DNA of 64,000 nucleotides from Paraburkholderia oxyphila NBRC 105797 (GTDB taxonomy: Bacteria; Pseudomonadota; Gammaproteobacteria; Burkholderiales; Burkholderiaceae): assembly GCF_000685075.1 (NCBI RefSeq), contig NZ_BAYD01000030.1, positions 1 to 64,000 of the forward strand, given 5' to 3'. Below are positions 46,301 through 55,005 of this stretch, one piece after another. How positions within the stretch are numbered: the first letter of the stretch is position 1; each line of letters opens with the position of its first letter. The notes under the pieces are model-generated. The model worked only from the letters and a program-made list of their open reading frames with translations. It had not been told where the DNA came from and did no database searches. A program made the translations under genes and the position numbers.

Positions 46301-46333
46301 TCCGGGCCGCAAGCCGCTAGCGTGCGGCCCGGA
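46301..46333. other. Hairpin between ahpC and ahpF
   Basis: A perfect 11-bp inverted repeat TCCGGGCCGCA / TGCGGCCCGGA (46301-46311 with 46323-46333) sits in the 180-bp gap. It lacks an adjacent U run, so it may act as an mRNA-stability or partial-termination element giving more ahpC than ahpF product. That role is inferred from position only. Confidence 0.5.
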
Positions 46334-46396
46334 TATACAGCTCGGTGTGATTCCAGCGTCATGCGTTTCAGGCGAAACGCATTGAATGCGCGACGC

Positions 46397-46960
46397 TTAG
46401 ATCTTGCCGACGAGGTCGAGCGACGGCTTGAGCGTTTCAGCGCCCGGCGTCCACTTGGCGGGGCACACTTCGCCCGGGTGAGCCGCAACGTACTGAGCGG
46501 CCTGAACCTTGCGCAGCAGTTCCTTGGCGTCACGGCCGATGCCGTTGTCGTGGATTTCGCACAGCTTGATCTCGCCTTGCGGGTTGATCACGAACGTGCC
46601 GCGCAGCGCCAGGCCTTCTTCTTCGATCATCACGTCGAAGTTGCGCGTGATCGCGCCGGTCGGGTCGCCGACGAGCGGGTACTGGATCTTGGCGATCGTG
46701 TCCGACGTGTCGTGCCAAGCCTTGTGCGTGAAGTGCGTGTCGGTCGACACGCCGTAGATCTCAACGCCCAGCTTCTGGAATTCGGCGTAGTGGTCAGCCA
46801 GGTCGCCGAGTTCGGTCGGGCACACGAACGTGAAGTCAGCCGGGTAGAACACAACGACCGACCACTTGCCGAGGAGGTTCTCTTCCGAAACCGGAACGAA
46901 CTTGCCATTGTGGTAAGCGGTGGCTTTGAACGGCTTGACTTGCGTGTTGATGAGAGACAT
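46397..46960 (-). CDS. ahpC: Alkyl hydroperoxide reductase subunit C (2-Cys peroxiredoxin)
   Basis: The 187-aa enzyme reduces hydrogen peroxide, organic peroxides and peroxynitrite. The peroxidatic cysteine is in [13 protein letters not shown] (Cys47) and the resolving cysteine in [13 protein letters not shown]. Start and length match E. coli AhpC exactly. It is the first gene of ahpCF. The 400 bp upstream should contain an OxyR-type promoter, but no binding site could be assigned by eye. Confidence 0.98.
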   Translation of the reverse strand: MSLINTQVKPFKATAYHNGKFVPVSEENLLGKWSVVVFYPADFTFVCPTELGDLADHYAEFQKLGVEIYGVSTDTHFTHKAWHDTSDTIAKIQYPLVGDPTGAITRNFDVMIEEEGLALRGTFVINPQGEIKLCEIHDNGIGRDAKELLRKVQAAQYVAAHPGEVCPAKWTPGAETLKPSLDLVGKI

Positions 46961-47363
46961 CAGTTGTTTCCTCGCTCTGGGTTGGAAAAGGTATGGACGA
47001 AGGTTACGGGAACCGCGACCATTTGAAAAATTGATTACGTTGATCGCCGAAATAAAGCGGGTCTATCGATCCCCATAGCCATTCCTGATGGGGCCTGCGA
47101 AGCCCGCCAGCACGGCGTTCCACGCCCGCGTCTAGCGGCCCGAGCAACCCTCGGGGCGGTGAGCATACAACGAAATTGCGACATTGCGCCTCATCTGCCC
47201 GATGCGCGAAGGCTTCATGCCCGCGCATTCGCGCAGCTTGCCGGCCGCACCTCGCCAGCCGCACCTGCTCAGCCTCAGCGGCCGGCCGCGCCGGCAGTCT
47301 TCTAGATGCGGGCGCAACCGCCCAATCTCAAGCCCTGGGCACGCATTCCGCAGACTATCCGCG
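46961..47363. other. Intergenic region upstream of ahpC
   Basis: This 403-bp region has the ahpC promoter on the minus strand and the end of the LysR gene on the right. The part near ahpC is more AT-rich. No gene, repeat or clear regulatory box was recognised. Confidence 0.45.
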
Positions 47364-48272
47364 TCAAAGCGCGCCGCCGCGCGCGGTTGCCGCACGGGCA
47401 GTCAAGCGCTCGCGCAGAAATTGCGTGAACGCGCGTATGGTCACGGAAGCTTCACGATGCTGCGGATAAAGCACGTGCAGCGCATTGGGCGGCGGAATGT
47501 ACGGTTCGAGCACCTCGACGAGCAGCCCCGCATCCACCGATCCCGCCACGATGAAGTCGGGCAGATAGCAGATGCCGAGGCCCGCCACGGCCGCATCGCG
47601 GAGCACCTCGCCGTTGTTGGCCCGCAGCGGTCCGTGCACCTCGAACGGCGTGCGCACCCCGTCGATCATGAATTCCCATGCGGCGCGCCCCTGCTGCCCG
47701 TACGGCAGGCAGGCGTGCTGCGCCAGCTCGTCGGGCGTTTGCGGCGCGCGGTGGCGGCGCCGGTAGCCGGGGCTGCAGCACGGGATCATGCGCACGTCGA
47801 TGAGCTTCTGGGCGATCAGCGTGGAATCCGCGAGCCGCCCGATGCGCAGCGCCATGTCGAAGCCCTCGCCGATCACGTCGACGTTGCGGTCGCTCAGGTC
47901 CATGTCGAAGTGCACGTCGGGGTGCGAGCGCAGGAATTCGGCGACGAGCGGCGAGAGATGCGCCATGCCGAACGACATCGGCGCGCTCACCTTGAGCAGG
48001 CCGCGCGGCTCCGAGCGCCGCGCCGACATGGCCTGCTCCGTGTCGGCCACATCGGCGAGGATGCGCCTGGCGCGCTCGTAGAACTCCTGGCCGAGATCCG
48101 TCACGGCCAGCTTGCGCGTATTGCGCACGAGCAGGCGCGCGCCCAGATCGGCTTCCAGCGCGGCCACGCGGCGGCTCACGAACTGCTTCGAAAGCCGCAG
48201 GCGGTTGGCCGCCGCCGTGAAACTGCCCGCGTCCACGGTGTTCACGAAGATTCGCATGTCGTCGAGTTGCAT
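47364..48272 (-). CDS. LysR-family transcriptional regulator
   Basis: The product is 302 aa. MQLDDMRIFVNTVDAGSFTAAANRLRLSKQFVSRRVAALE is a typical N-terminal winged helix, with a substrate-binding-like domain after about residue 90 (LLKVSAPMSFGMAHLSPLVAEFL). It belongs to the large group of LysR proteins beginning M-x-L-x-x-M-x-x-F. It is divergent from the pirin gene (150 bp apart), making pirin and the following doxX candidate targets; this arrangement is common in Burkholderia. Confidence 0.92.
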   Translation of the reverse strand: MQLDDMRIFVNTVDAGSFTAAANRLRLSKQFVSRRVAALEADLGARLLVRNTRKLAVTDLGQEFYERARRILADVADTEQAMSARRSEPRGLLKVSAPMSFGMAHLSPLVAEFLRSHPDVHFDMDLSDRNVDVIGEGFDMALRIGRLADSTLIAQKLIDVRMIPCCSPGYRRRHRAPQTPDELAQHACLPYGQQGRAAWEFMIDGVRTPFEVHGPLRANNGEVLRDAAVAGLGICYLPDFIVAGSVDAGLLVEVLEPYIPPPNALHVLYPQHREASVTIRAFTQFLRERLTARAATARGGAL

Positions 48273-48422
48273 GGCTATTGTCCACTCATACATGACAGTG
48301 AATCGTATTTTACGACGCTTAATCTCATGCTGGTTGACCTAAACTGACGTTCATCGCAGCAGGACATTCATCCACCTACAGGCGGCCAGAGCGAAGCGCT
48401 CTGCCCGACAGGAGAAACGAAC

Positions 48423-49148
48423 ATGATCGAACTTCGCAAGGCAGATCAACGCGGCCGTGCCGAACATGGCTGGCTCAGCTCGCGCCACACGTTTTCGTTC
48501 GCCAACTACTACGATCCGCAGCAGATCGGCTTCTCGGACCTGCTCGTGATCAACGACGACCGCGTCGCCCCGGCGCGCGGCTTCGGCAAGCATCCGCACC
48601 GCGACATGGAAATCTTCTCGTACGTGCTGGAAGGCGCGCTCGAGCACAAGGACTCGATGGGCACCGGCTCGGTGATTGTCCCCGGCGACGTGCAGCTGAT
48701 GAGCGCCGGCACGGGCGTCGCGCACAGCGAGTTCAACCACTCGGCCGAACAGCCGGTGCACTTCCTGCAGATCTGGATTGCGCCGAACGTGAAGGGCGCG
48801 CAGCCGCGCTATCTGCAGAAGAATATTCCGGGCGCGGAAAAGCGCGGCAAGCTGCGCCTGATCCTCTCGCCGGACGGCGCCGCCGAGTCGCTCGAGCTGC
48901 GCCAGGACGCGCGGGTCTATGCGGGCCTGTTCGACGGTGCGGAAAGCGCGAAGATCGAGATCGGCGCCGATCGCTACGCCTATGTGCACGTGGCACGCGG
49001 CAGCGTGAAGGTCAACGGCGTGGAGCTGGGTGAAGGCGACGGCGCGCGGATTCGCTCGGAACGCGAGCTGACCTTCACCGACGGACACGATGCCGAGGTG
49101 CTGGTGTTCGAACTGCGTAATATCGAGGTGTCGGAGCTCTGGTCGTAA
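48423..49148 (+). CDS. Pirin family protein (YhhW-like quercetinase)
   Basis: The product is a 241-aa bicupin. Metal ligands are visible as His57 and His59 in GKHPHRDMEI, His101 in GVAHSEF, and Glu103. FANYYDPQQIGFSDLLVINDD near the start is typical of the YhhW branch, which has quercetin 2,3-dioxygenase activity in vitro. GGAG precedes the ATG. The physiological substrate is unknown. A divergent LysR gene and a following doxX gene suggest a small stress- or aromatic-responsive unit. Confidence 0.93.
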   Translation: MIELRKADQRGRAEHGWLSSRHTFSFANYYDPQQIGFSDLLVINDDRVAPARGFGKHPHRDMEIFSYVLEGALEHKDSMGTGSVIVPGDVQLMSAGTGVAHSEFNHSAEQPVHFLQIWIAPNVKGAQPRYLQKNIPGAEKRGKLRLILSPDGAAESLELRQDARVYAGLFDGAESAKIEIGADRYAYVHVARGSVKVNGVELGEGDGARIRSERELTFTDGHDAEVLVFELRNIEVSELWS

Positions 49149-49281
49149 CCGTGGCCCTGGCGTCAACCTTTCATTGAACTGGCGCCGGCGGCCCGACGCG
49201 GTCCCGCTGCGAAGCGGGCCGCGCCGCCGACAGGCGCAATAAAGCAAACAAACGACTTAAACGACACATCGGAGAAACAAC

Positions 49282-49695
49282 ATGCGATACAACCTCTTCG
49301 GCCAGGGCAACGATGTCGCCCTGCTCGTCTCGCGCATCCTGCTGGTCACCCTGTTCGTGATGTTCGGCTGGTCCAAGCTCACCGGATTTTCGGGCACCGT
49401 CGACTACATGGCGCACGTGGGCGCGCCCGTGCCCGTGATCTCGGCGATCATTGCCGTCGTCATGGAATTCGTGGTGGGCATTCTGCTCCTCGTGGGCTTC
49501 TATACGCGTCCGCTCGCGGTGCTGCTCGCGATCTACACCATCGCCACCGCGCTCATCGGCCACCGCTTCTGGACCATGACCGGCATGGATCAGTACATGA
49601 ACATGATCAACTTCTACAAGAACGTCAGCATCGCGGGCGGCCTGATCGCGCTCGCCGTGGCGGGTCCGGGCAAGCTCTCGATCGACAGGAAGTAA
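49282..49695 (+). CDS. DoxX family membrane protein
   Basis: The product is a 137-aa inner-membrane protein with four hydrophobic helices (VALLVSRILLVTLFVMFGWSK, then VISAIIAVVMEFVVGILLLVGF, AVLLAIYTIATALIG and AGGLIALAVAGPG). GWSKLTGF and GFYTRP are DoxX signatures. The role of the family is poorly defined; links to redox homeostasis are reported in mycobacteria. GGAG precedes the ATG. It lies 133 bp after the pirin gene and ends in a terminator. Confidence 0.92.
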   Translation: MRYNLFGQGNDVALLVSRILLVTLFVMFGWSKLTGFSGTVDYMAHVGAPVPVISAIIAVVMEFVVGILLLVGFYTRPLAVLLAIYTIATALIGHRFWTMTGMDQYMNMINFYKNVSIAGGLIALAVAGPGKLSIDRK

Positions 49696-49722
49696 CGCCA
49701 GGCGCCCTGGAGGCGCATTACG

Positions 49723-49759
49723 AAAAAGCGCGATGACCTTCAAGGCATCGCGCTTTTTT
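49723..49759. terminator. Terminator after doxX
   Basis: The 13-bp stem AAAAAGCGCGATG / CATCGCGCTTTTT (49723-49735 with 49746-49758) is followed by a further T. The A run on the left and T run on the right allow action on both strands, but only doxX on the plus strand reads into it. Confidence 0.87.
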
Positions 49760-49949
49760 GCGTCTTGTTGCGCCGTGCTGGCCGGTTTGCCCGCCATCGC
49801 CTGTGACGCATGGCCTATGCCGTATGTCCGAATGTACTTCGATGCGTGCGCATGCGAGGATCAGTCCGGATCCATACACGGTTCGCACGCGCTTCGCCTT
49901 GCACGCGCAGCGCCGAACCCAGGCACAGCCAGCCCATGAGGAAACGCCC

Positions 49950-51314
49950 ATGCAAGACCGCCAAGGCGTGAACCGGGAGCGCGCGCAGCGCATCCTGGCA
50001 CGCGAGCGCGACGCCTTTGTCGCCGCGCGCCCGAAATCGCAAAGCCTCTCCGCACAAGCCGCGCAGCATCTGCTGTTCGGCGTGCCGCTGCACTGGATGA
50101 ACGACTGGTCCACGCCGTTCTCGCTCTACGTGGATGCGGCGCGCGGCGCGACCTTCACCGACGTGGACGGCCACCGCTACATCGACTTCTGCCTCGGCGA
50201 CACGGGCGCGATGTTCGGCCATGCGCCGCCTGCCGTCGCGCAGGCGCTCGCGCACCAGGCGCAGCGCGGCTTCACGACGATGCTGCCGGGCGCCGACGCC
50301 GTGGCCGTGAGCACGGCGCTCGCGCAGCGCTTCGGCCTGCCGTACTGGCAGTTCGCGATGACCGCGAGCGACGCCAACCGCTTCGCGCTGCGCTGGGCGC
50401 GCGCGGCCACCGGGCGCGACAAGATCGTCGTGTTCAACGGCTGCTATCACGGCACCGTGGACGACGTGTTCGTCGATCTCGTCGATGGCCGGCCCACGCA
50501 GCGCGCGAGCCTGCTCGGCCAGGTGCACGACCTGCTGCCGCACACGCGCGTGGTGGAATTCAACGACCTCGATGCGCTCGCACGCGCGCTCGCCGACGGC
50601 GAAGTAGCCTGCGTGCTCGCCGAGCCCGCCATGACCAACGTGGGCATGGTGCTGCCCGAGCCGGGCTTCTGGCGCGAGGCGCAGGCGCTCATGAAGCGCC
50701 ACGGCACGCTGCTGCTGATCGACGAGACCCACACGATCAGCAGTGGCCCGTGCGGCTACGCGCGTGAGCACGGCATCGAGCCCGATCTCTTCGTGCTCGG
50801 CAAGCCCGTGGGCGGCGGCGTGCCGTGCGCGGTGTACGGCTTTTCCGCCGAACTCGCCGCGCGTGCGCAGAAGGCGAAGCTCGATGCGCCGCCAGGCCAC
50901 TCGGGCATCGGCACGACGCTCACGGCAAACGCGCTCTCGATGAGCGCGATGCGCGCGACGCTCGACGAAGTCATGACCGACGCGGCCTATGCGCATATGT
51001 TCGCGCTCGCCGAGCGCCTCGCGCAGGGCCTCTCGGCCACGATCGCACGCCATGCGCTGCCGTGGTGCGTGACGCGTGTGGGGGCGCGCAGCGAGTTCCA
51101 GTTCTGCGCCACGCCGCCGCGCAACGGCAGCGAGGCGCGCGCCGCGATGGATGACGAGCTCGAGCACATCATCCATTTGTATCTGTTGAACCGCGGGGTG
51201 CTCATCACGCCGTTCCACAACATGATGCTCGTGTGCCCCGAGACGACCGAAGCCGACGTCGAACGCCTGATCGGCGCGTTCGACGCCTGTCTCGACGAGT
51301 TGTGCACCCGATAA
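49950..51314 (+). CDS. Class III PLP-dependent aminotransferase
   Basis: The product is 454 aa. PLP-fold residues visible are GTVDD after NGCYH (phosphate-binding region), Asp258 in LLLIDETHTIS, and Lys285 in FVLGKPVGGGVPCAVYG as the Schiff-base lysine. The sequence is closest in style to glutamate-1-semialdehyde aminomutase-like transaminases (SGPCGYAREHG.PDLFVLGKPVGGG). The true amino donor and acceptor are unknown. The open frame extends 64 codons upstream, but ATG 49950 (MQDRQGVNRERA) has AGGAAA before it and fits homologues. Confidence 0.9.
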   Translation: MQDRQGVNRERAQRILARERDAFVAARPKSQSLSAQAAQHLLFGVPLHWMNDWSTPFSLYVDAARGATFTDVDGHRYIDFCLGDTGAMFGHAPPAVAQALAHQAQRGFTTMLPGADAVAVSTALAQRFGLPYWQFAMTASDANRFALRWARAATGRDKIVVFNGCYHGTVDDVFVDLVDGRPTQRASLLGQVHDLLPHTRVVEFNDLDALARALADGEVACVLAEPAMTNVGMVLPEPGFWREAQALMKRHGTLLLIDETHTISSGPCGYAREHGIEPDLFVLGKPVGGGVPCAVYGFSAELAARAQKAKLDAPPGHSGIGTTLTANALSMSAMRATLDEVMTDAAYAHMFALAERLAQGLSATIARHALPWCVTRVGARSEFQFCATPPRNGSEARAAMDDELEHIIHLYLLNRGVLITPFHNMMLVCPETTEADVERLIGAFDACLDELCTR

Positions 51315-51416
51315 ATAGAATCGGGCGGTAACGGCATGCGGAATTGCTATGCTTGACGGCCAGACGGCACGGCGCCCGGCCGCCTTTTTATTTTGCCCAC
51401 AAGCCAGTCACAGCCG

Positions 51417-51974
51417 ATGCAAGACCCGCAAGAAAACCTCTTCGCCTATCTCACCTCGCTGCAGCAGTCCGCGCTCAGTGCGCTCAAGCTCCTGCCGCTC
51501 AAGAGCCGCGCCGCACAAGGCGCGTTCATGGCGCTGCGCGCCGTCTGCGGTGCGGGCCTCGCCTATAGCATCGGCCGCGCGCTGCACACCGAGCAGGCGT
51601 TCTGGGCGGCGATCACGGCCATCGCCGTCACGCAGCACGATTACGCCGATACGCTCACGCAGTCGCGCGACCAGTTCATCGGCGCGATCGCGGGCGGCAT
51701 CGTCGGCTTCGCGGCGGCCACGCTCGGGCCGGAAAACATGGCCGCGTACCTCGTGGCGGTGGCCGTGGTGATCGTCGCGTGCTGGTGCCTGCGCGTGAGC
51801 ACGGCGGCGCGGCTGGGCGCGATCACCACCACCATCGTGCTGCTCGTGCCCAGCCACGGCCCCGTGTGGGACGTGGCGCTCTTTCGGGTGGCGGAGGTGG
51901 CCATCGGCATGGCCTGCGCGCTGCCGGTGTGCTGGGGGTTTTCGTATATCGAGCGGCGGTGGCTGCATGTTTAG
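51417..51974 (+). CDS. FUSC family membrane protein
   Basis: The product is 185 aa. After a short cytosolic N-terminus there are about five hydrophobic helices with GAFMALRAVCGAGLAYSIGRAL, FWAAITAIAVTQHDYADTLTQSRDQFIGAIAGGIVGF and RLGAITTTIVLLVP, typical of the FUSC (fusaric acid resistance/aromatic acid exporter) membrane module. It is a single short module without the large cytosolic domain of full AaeB/FusC pumps. ATG 51417 (MQDPQENLF) is chosen over one eight codons upstream. Confidence 0.85.
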   Translation: MQDPQENLFAYLTSLQQSALSALKLLPLKSRAAQGAFMALRAVCGAGLAYSIGRALHTEQAFWAAITAIAVTQHDYADTLTQSRDQFIGAIAGGIVGFAAATLGPENMAAYLVAVAVVIVACWCLRVSTAARLGAITTTIVLLVPSHGPVWDVALFRVAEVAIGMACALPVCWGFSYIERRWLHV

Positions 51975-52252
51975 GGCCGCTTTTGGCGCAGGCATGCACC
52001 CGCATCTCGCGCGCCGCTCTCAACCCTCACGAAATAATCCATCTCCCCACACTGCGTAATCAACGGCGCATTAGCGGCGATAATCAGGGCCGCCGTGCGC
52101 AATGCTTCCACGAGCCGCGCGCCCGCAGCTTCGGGTGCGGCCAGTGCGCGCGGTTAGCACCGAATCGCCCCGTGGATGCGAAAAACGTGCGAAACTCGTC
52201 GCCCCGCGCCATTTCGGGCGCAAGCAACGCATCGCACACCCATCGCACACAG

Positions 52253-52390
52253 ATGAACACGAACAGCCGTCAATCCGTCCCCGCCAGCCCGAACGCTCCC
52301 GCGCGCAAGTCCATCTCGCTTCTGCAGATGCTCGCGCTGATCGCCTTCGGCGGCATCGCGGCATCGCTCGTGCTCAGACAGTTCGTCTGA
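52253..52390 (+). CDS. Small hydrophobic protein, hypothetical
   Basis: The 45-codon frame MNTNSRQSVPASPNAPARKS is followed by one hydrophobic segment (ISLLQMLALIAFGGIAASLVLRQFV). A basic Ser/Pro-rich head plus one helix is typical of small inner-membrane proteins. It is the tail of a longer frame whose upstream part is not protein-like. It lies just upstream of the rubredoxin-like gene. Support is modest and rests on the clean membrane segment and context. Confidence 0.42.
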   Translation: MNTNSRQSVPASPNAPARKSISLLQMLALIAFGGIAASLVLRQFV

Positions 52391-52433
52391 GCGCCGCGCC
52401 GCACGGGACGCCCGCTCTACCCCGTTTTCGCTT

Positions 52434-52853
52434 ATGTACAAGAAAGGCGTCGCCCTCGAAATCCAGTTCTCACCTGAGCGCCTGAACGACGGCGCAGGCG
52501 ATCCCTACTGGATTGACCTCACCGCTGAAGAAGCCGCCGCGCTGCTCGAAACGCTGCAAACGAAGCTTGCCGCGCGCGAGAGCACCTCGGCGCCGCTCCT
52601 CGTGGCGCTCGACACACCGCGCGTGCCGTCGGCTGCCGACGGCACGGCCGCCGACGCCTTCGCCAGCCCGGCACCCGCCGACCAGGGCCTCAAGCAATGG
52701 GTCTGCGTGATCTGCGGCTGGGTGTACGACGAAGCGGCCGGCGCCCCCGACGACGGCCTCGCACCCGGCACGCGCTGGGCCGACGTGCCCGACGACTGGC
52801 GCTGCCCGCTGTGCGACGTGGGCAAGGAAGATTTCGCGCTGGTCGAGTTCTAA
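52434..52853 (+). CDS. Rubredoxin domain protein with N-terminal extension
   Basis: The product is 139 aa. The C-terminal 50 residues form a rubredoxin (CVICGWVYDEAAGAPDDGLAPGT, then WADVPDDWRCPLCDVGKEDF) with both CxxC iron-binding knuckles. About 85 residues precede it (VALEIQFSPERLNDGAGDPYWIDLTAEEAAALLETLQTKL), a region not seen in stand-alone rubredoxins. The domain carries one electron; the partner is unknown. The start at 52434 lacks a clear ribosome site. Confidence 0.88.
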   Translation: MYKKGVALEIQFSPERLNDGAGDPYWIDLTAEEAAALLETLQTKLAARESTSAPLLVALDTPRVPSAADGTAADAFASPAPADQGLKQWVCVICGWVYDEAAGAPDDGLAPGTRWADVPDDWRCPLCDVGKEDFALVEF

Positions 52854-52930
52854 AGCGTTTGCCGCGCATGAGCACCTGCATGCGTGCTCATTCACGCGCA
52901 CGTTATGCGCTCGCCCATTCGCGCCCTGCC

Positions 52931-53794
52931 TTACGCCCCTTCGCGCCCATTCGGCTCATAGAAAAGCGCAAATAGTTCAGACTGCGAACTAACGCCGAGC
53001 TTCGCGTAAATGTGCTTCTTGTGCGCACGCACGGTCTCGAACGAGATTTCGAGCCGCTCGGCAATCGCGCGCGTCGAGAATCCGGAAAGACTCTGGCGCA
53101 CCACCTCGATCTCGCGCGCCGTGAGCGCCGTGCGGCCGCTTTGCCGCGCCACCGCTTCGAAGCGGCTCGCGTAATCCACGTCTCGTGCGCCCGGCGCGGC
53201 CTCGCTCGCCGCGACGGCCTCGGACTGCGGCTCACCCTCAGCAGCTTCCGCCGCTTGCGGCGCGGCAAGCGGCTCATAGGGCAGCCGCTGCCGCATCAAC
53301 GCCATCACCCATGGCGCGAACATCGCGAACATCGCAATGTCGCGCTCCGTGTAATGGTGCTTTGCACCGAGCGAGATAATCAGCGTGCGGCGCGCATCGA
53401 GCGGGAGATTGAACTGCACCTCGTCGCCGATGATGTTGCTCTTGAAATAGCGCTGGTAGTAGTCCGTCATGCGGAAGTTGTCGGGCGCGACTTCGGCGAG
53501 CGTGACGAGCCCCGCGCGCGGCCTTTCGCATGCGTTGATATAGAACGGATCGAGCTGGTACATCCCCTCCAGATACGCGCGGAACAAGAGATCCACGGTG
53601 CCGTCGGGCATCGGCGACTCGGCGCAGACGAGCGGCGCGCGATCGCGTATGAAGACGAGCGCGACCCAGTTGTCGAAGGCGACGAAGCGCTCGATCACGC
53701 GCGTCATGCGGGTCCAGAAATCGGGGCCGTCGAGGGCGTCGATCAGCGTCGCGATATGGTGATGGAATGCGCGGTCCTGCCAGTCGGGTTCCAT
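52931..53794 (-). CDS. LuxR-family transcriptional regulator
   Basis: The product is 287 aa. The C-terminal 65 residues hold a LuxR HTH: LTAREIEVVRQSLSGFSTRAIAERL, then EISFETVRAHKKHIYAKLGV. The N-terminal 190 residues (FWTRMTRVIERFVAFDNWVALVFIRDRAPLV onward) look like a sensor domain but do not show the conserved acyl-homoserine-lactone pocket motifs; no receiver domain is present. A Glu/Ala linker joins the two. The start MEPDWQDRAF at 53794 is chosen. It is divergent from the carbon-nitrogen hydrolase gene. Confidence 0.9.
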   Translation of the reverse strand: MEPDWQDRAFHHHIATLIDALDGPDFWTRMTRVIERFVAFDNWVALVFIRDRAPLVCAESPMPDGTVDLLFRAYLEGMYQLDPFYINACERPRAGLVTLAEVAPDNFRMTDYYQRYFKSNIIGDEVQFNLPLDARRTLIISLGAKHHYTERDIAMFAMFAPWVMALMRQRLPYEPLAAPQAAEAAEGEPQSEAVAASEAAPGARDVDYASRFEAVARQSGRTALTAREIEVVRQSLSGFSTRAIAERLEISFETVRAHKKHIYAKLGVSSQSELFALFYEPNGREGA

Positions 53795-53970
53795 CGTTCC
53801 TCCGGGCAGGGTAACCCTGCAGGGTAATTTCTCTTCAAAAATAACGTGGTGATAATAGCCGCTCCTGAAGCTTGCGCGGCCAATTATCCAGTCCGGCTGC
53901 CCGCGAGCCCGAAAATCGAGGCCCATGGAACCCGCACAAGGCGCCATGGGACCGGAGCACGGAGACAAGT

Positions 53971-54804
53971 ATGCAACTCGAACTCGCGCAGATCCCTCTC
54001 GTCGACGGCGTTGTCGCGCCCAACCTCGCGCGCACGCTCGACGCCATCGGCAAGCGCCGTGCGGGCACCGACCTGATGGTGTTCCCCGAAGCCACGCTGA
54101 CCGGCTTTCCCACGCGCGAGAACGTGCGCGACGTGGCCGAGACGCTCTCCGGCCCCTCGCTCAGCGCTGTGCGCGACGCCGCGCGCCAGGCCAGCGTGGC
54201 CGTGGCTGTGGGCCTTGCCGAGCGCGACGGCCAGAGTTTCTACAATACGACGGTCCTGATCGACGAGCGCGGCGAAATTGCGCTGCGCTATCGCAAGACG
54301 CACCTGTGGGCCACCGACGTGGGCGTGTTCACGCCCGGCGATCGCTTCGAGGTCTGCGAATTCAAGGGCATGACCGTTGGCCTCCTGATCTGCTACGACA
54401 TCGAGTTTCCCGAGACCGCGCGTGCGCTCGGCATGCTCGGCGCCGAGATGATGGTCGTCACGAACGGCAACATGGATCCGTTCGGCCCCGTGCATCGCCG
54501 CGCCATTGTCGCGCGCGCGATGGAGAACCAGGCGTTCGCGGCGCTCGTGAACCGCACGGGCGACGGCGACGACAACCTCACGTTCCCCGGCGAATCCGCG
54601 CTGATCAGCCCGTTCGGCGACGTGCTGGCCGAGCTCAAGAGCGAAGACGCGGTCCTGCCCGTCACGGTGGACCGCGCGCTGCTTGCGCAAAGCCGCGAGC
54701 ACTACAGCTACGTGCACGACGCCCGCATCGCGCTGAATCTCGCTGACGAAAACAACGCGCAAGGGCGCCGCTCGCTCCACATCCGTCCCCGCTCTACCCG
54801 CTAA
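53971..54804 (+). CDS. Carbon-nitrogen hydrolase (nitrilase superfamily)
   Basis: The product is 277 aa. The Glu-Lys-Cys catalytic triad is clear: Glu40 in MVFPEATLTGF, Lys109 in RYRKTHLW and Cys141 in LLICYDIEFPE. Members split amides, nitriles or carbamoyl groups. The start at 53971 has GGAG upstream; the open frame begins 33 codons earlier without support. A 200-bp gap separates it from the APC permease on the same strand, suggesting that the permease imports an amine or amide substrate (inference). Confidence 0.92.
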   Translation: MQLELAQIPLVDGVVAPNLARTLDAIGKRRAGTDLMVFPEATLTGFPTRENVRDVAETLSGPSLSAVRDAARQASVAVAVGLAERDGQSFYNTTVLIDERGEIALRYRKTHLWATDVGVFTPGDRFEVCEFKGMTVGLLICYDIEFPETARALGMLGAEMMVVTNGNMDPFGPVHRRAIVARAMENQAFAALVNRTGDGDDNLTFPGESALISPFGDVLAELKSEDAVLPVTVDRALLAQSREHYSYVHDARIALNLADENNAQGRRSLHIRPRSTR

Positions 54805-55005
54805 CCCGCTGTATCGGCGACGCAGCGCTCGCGAGGGCTGCGCTCGCAGACATAACAACAAAAAAAAGATTGACGCTCACGAGGCGCGCGCTGCCCTGCT
54901 GCTGGGGCCGCACGCTCGCGTGCGGGCTTCGCCCGGCCACGCCGCAAGGCAGGCCTTAAAAAGCCCGCGCAGACCAAACCGCAGTATCCAGGAGACAACT
55001 GCATC

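Noticed and set aside
52868-52896. ATGAGCAC/GTGCTCAT hairpin after the rubredoxin gene as a terminator
   Set aside because: The stem is short and lacks a U run, so it was not annotated.
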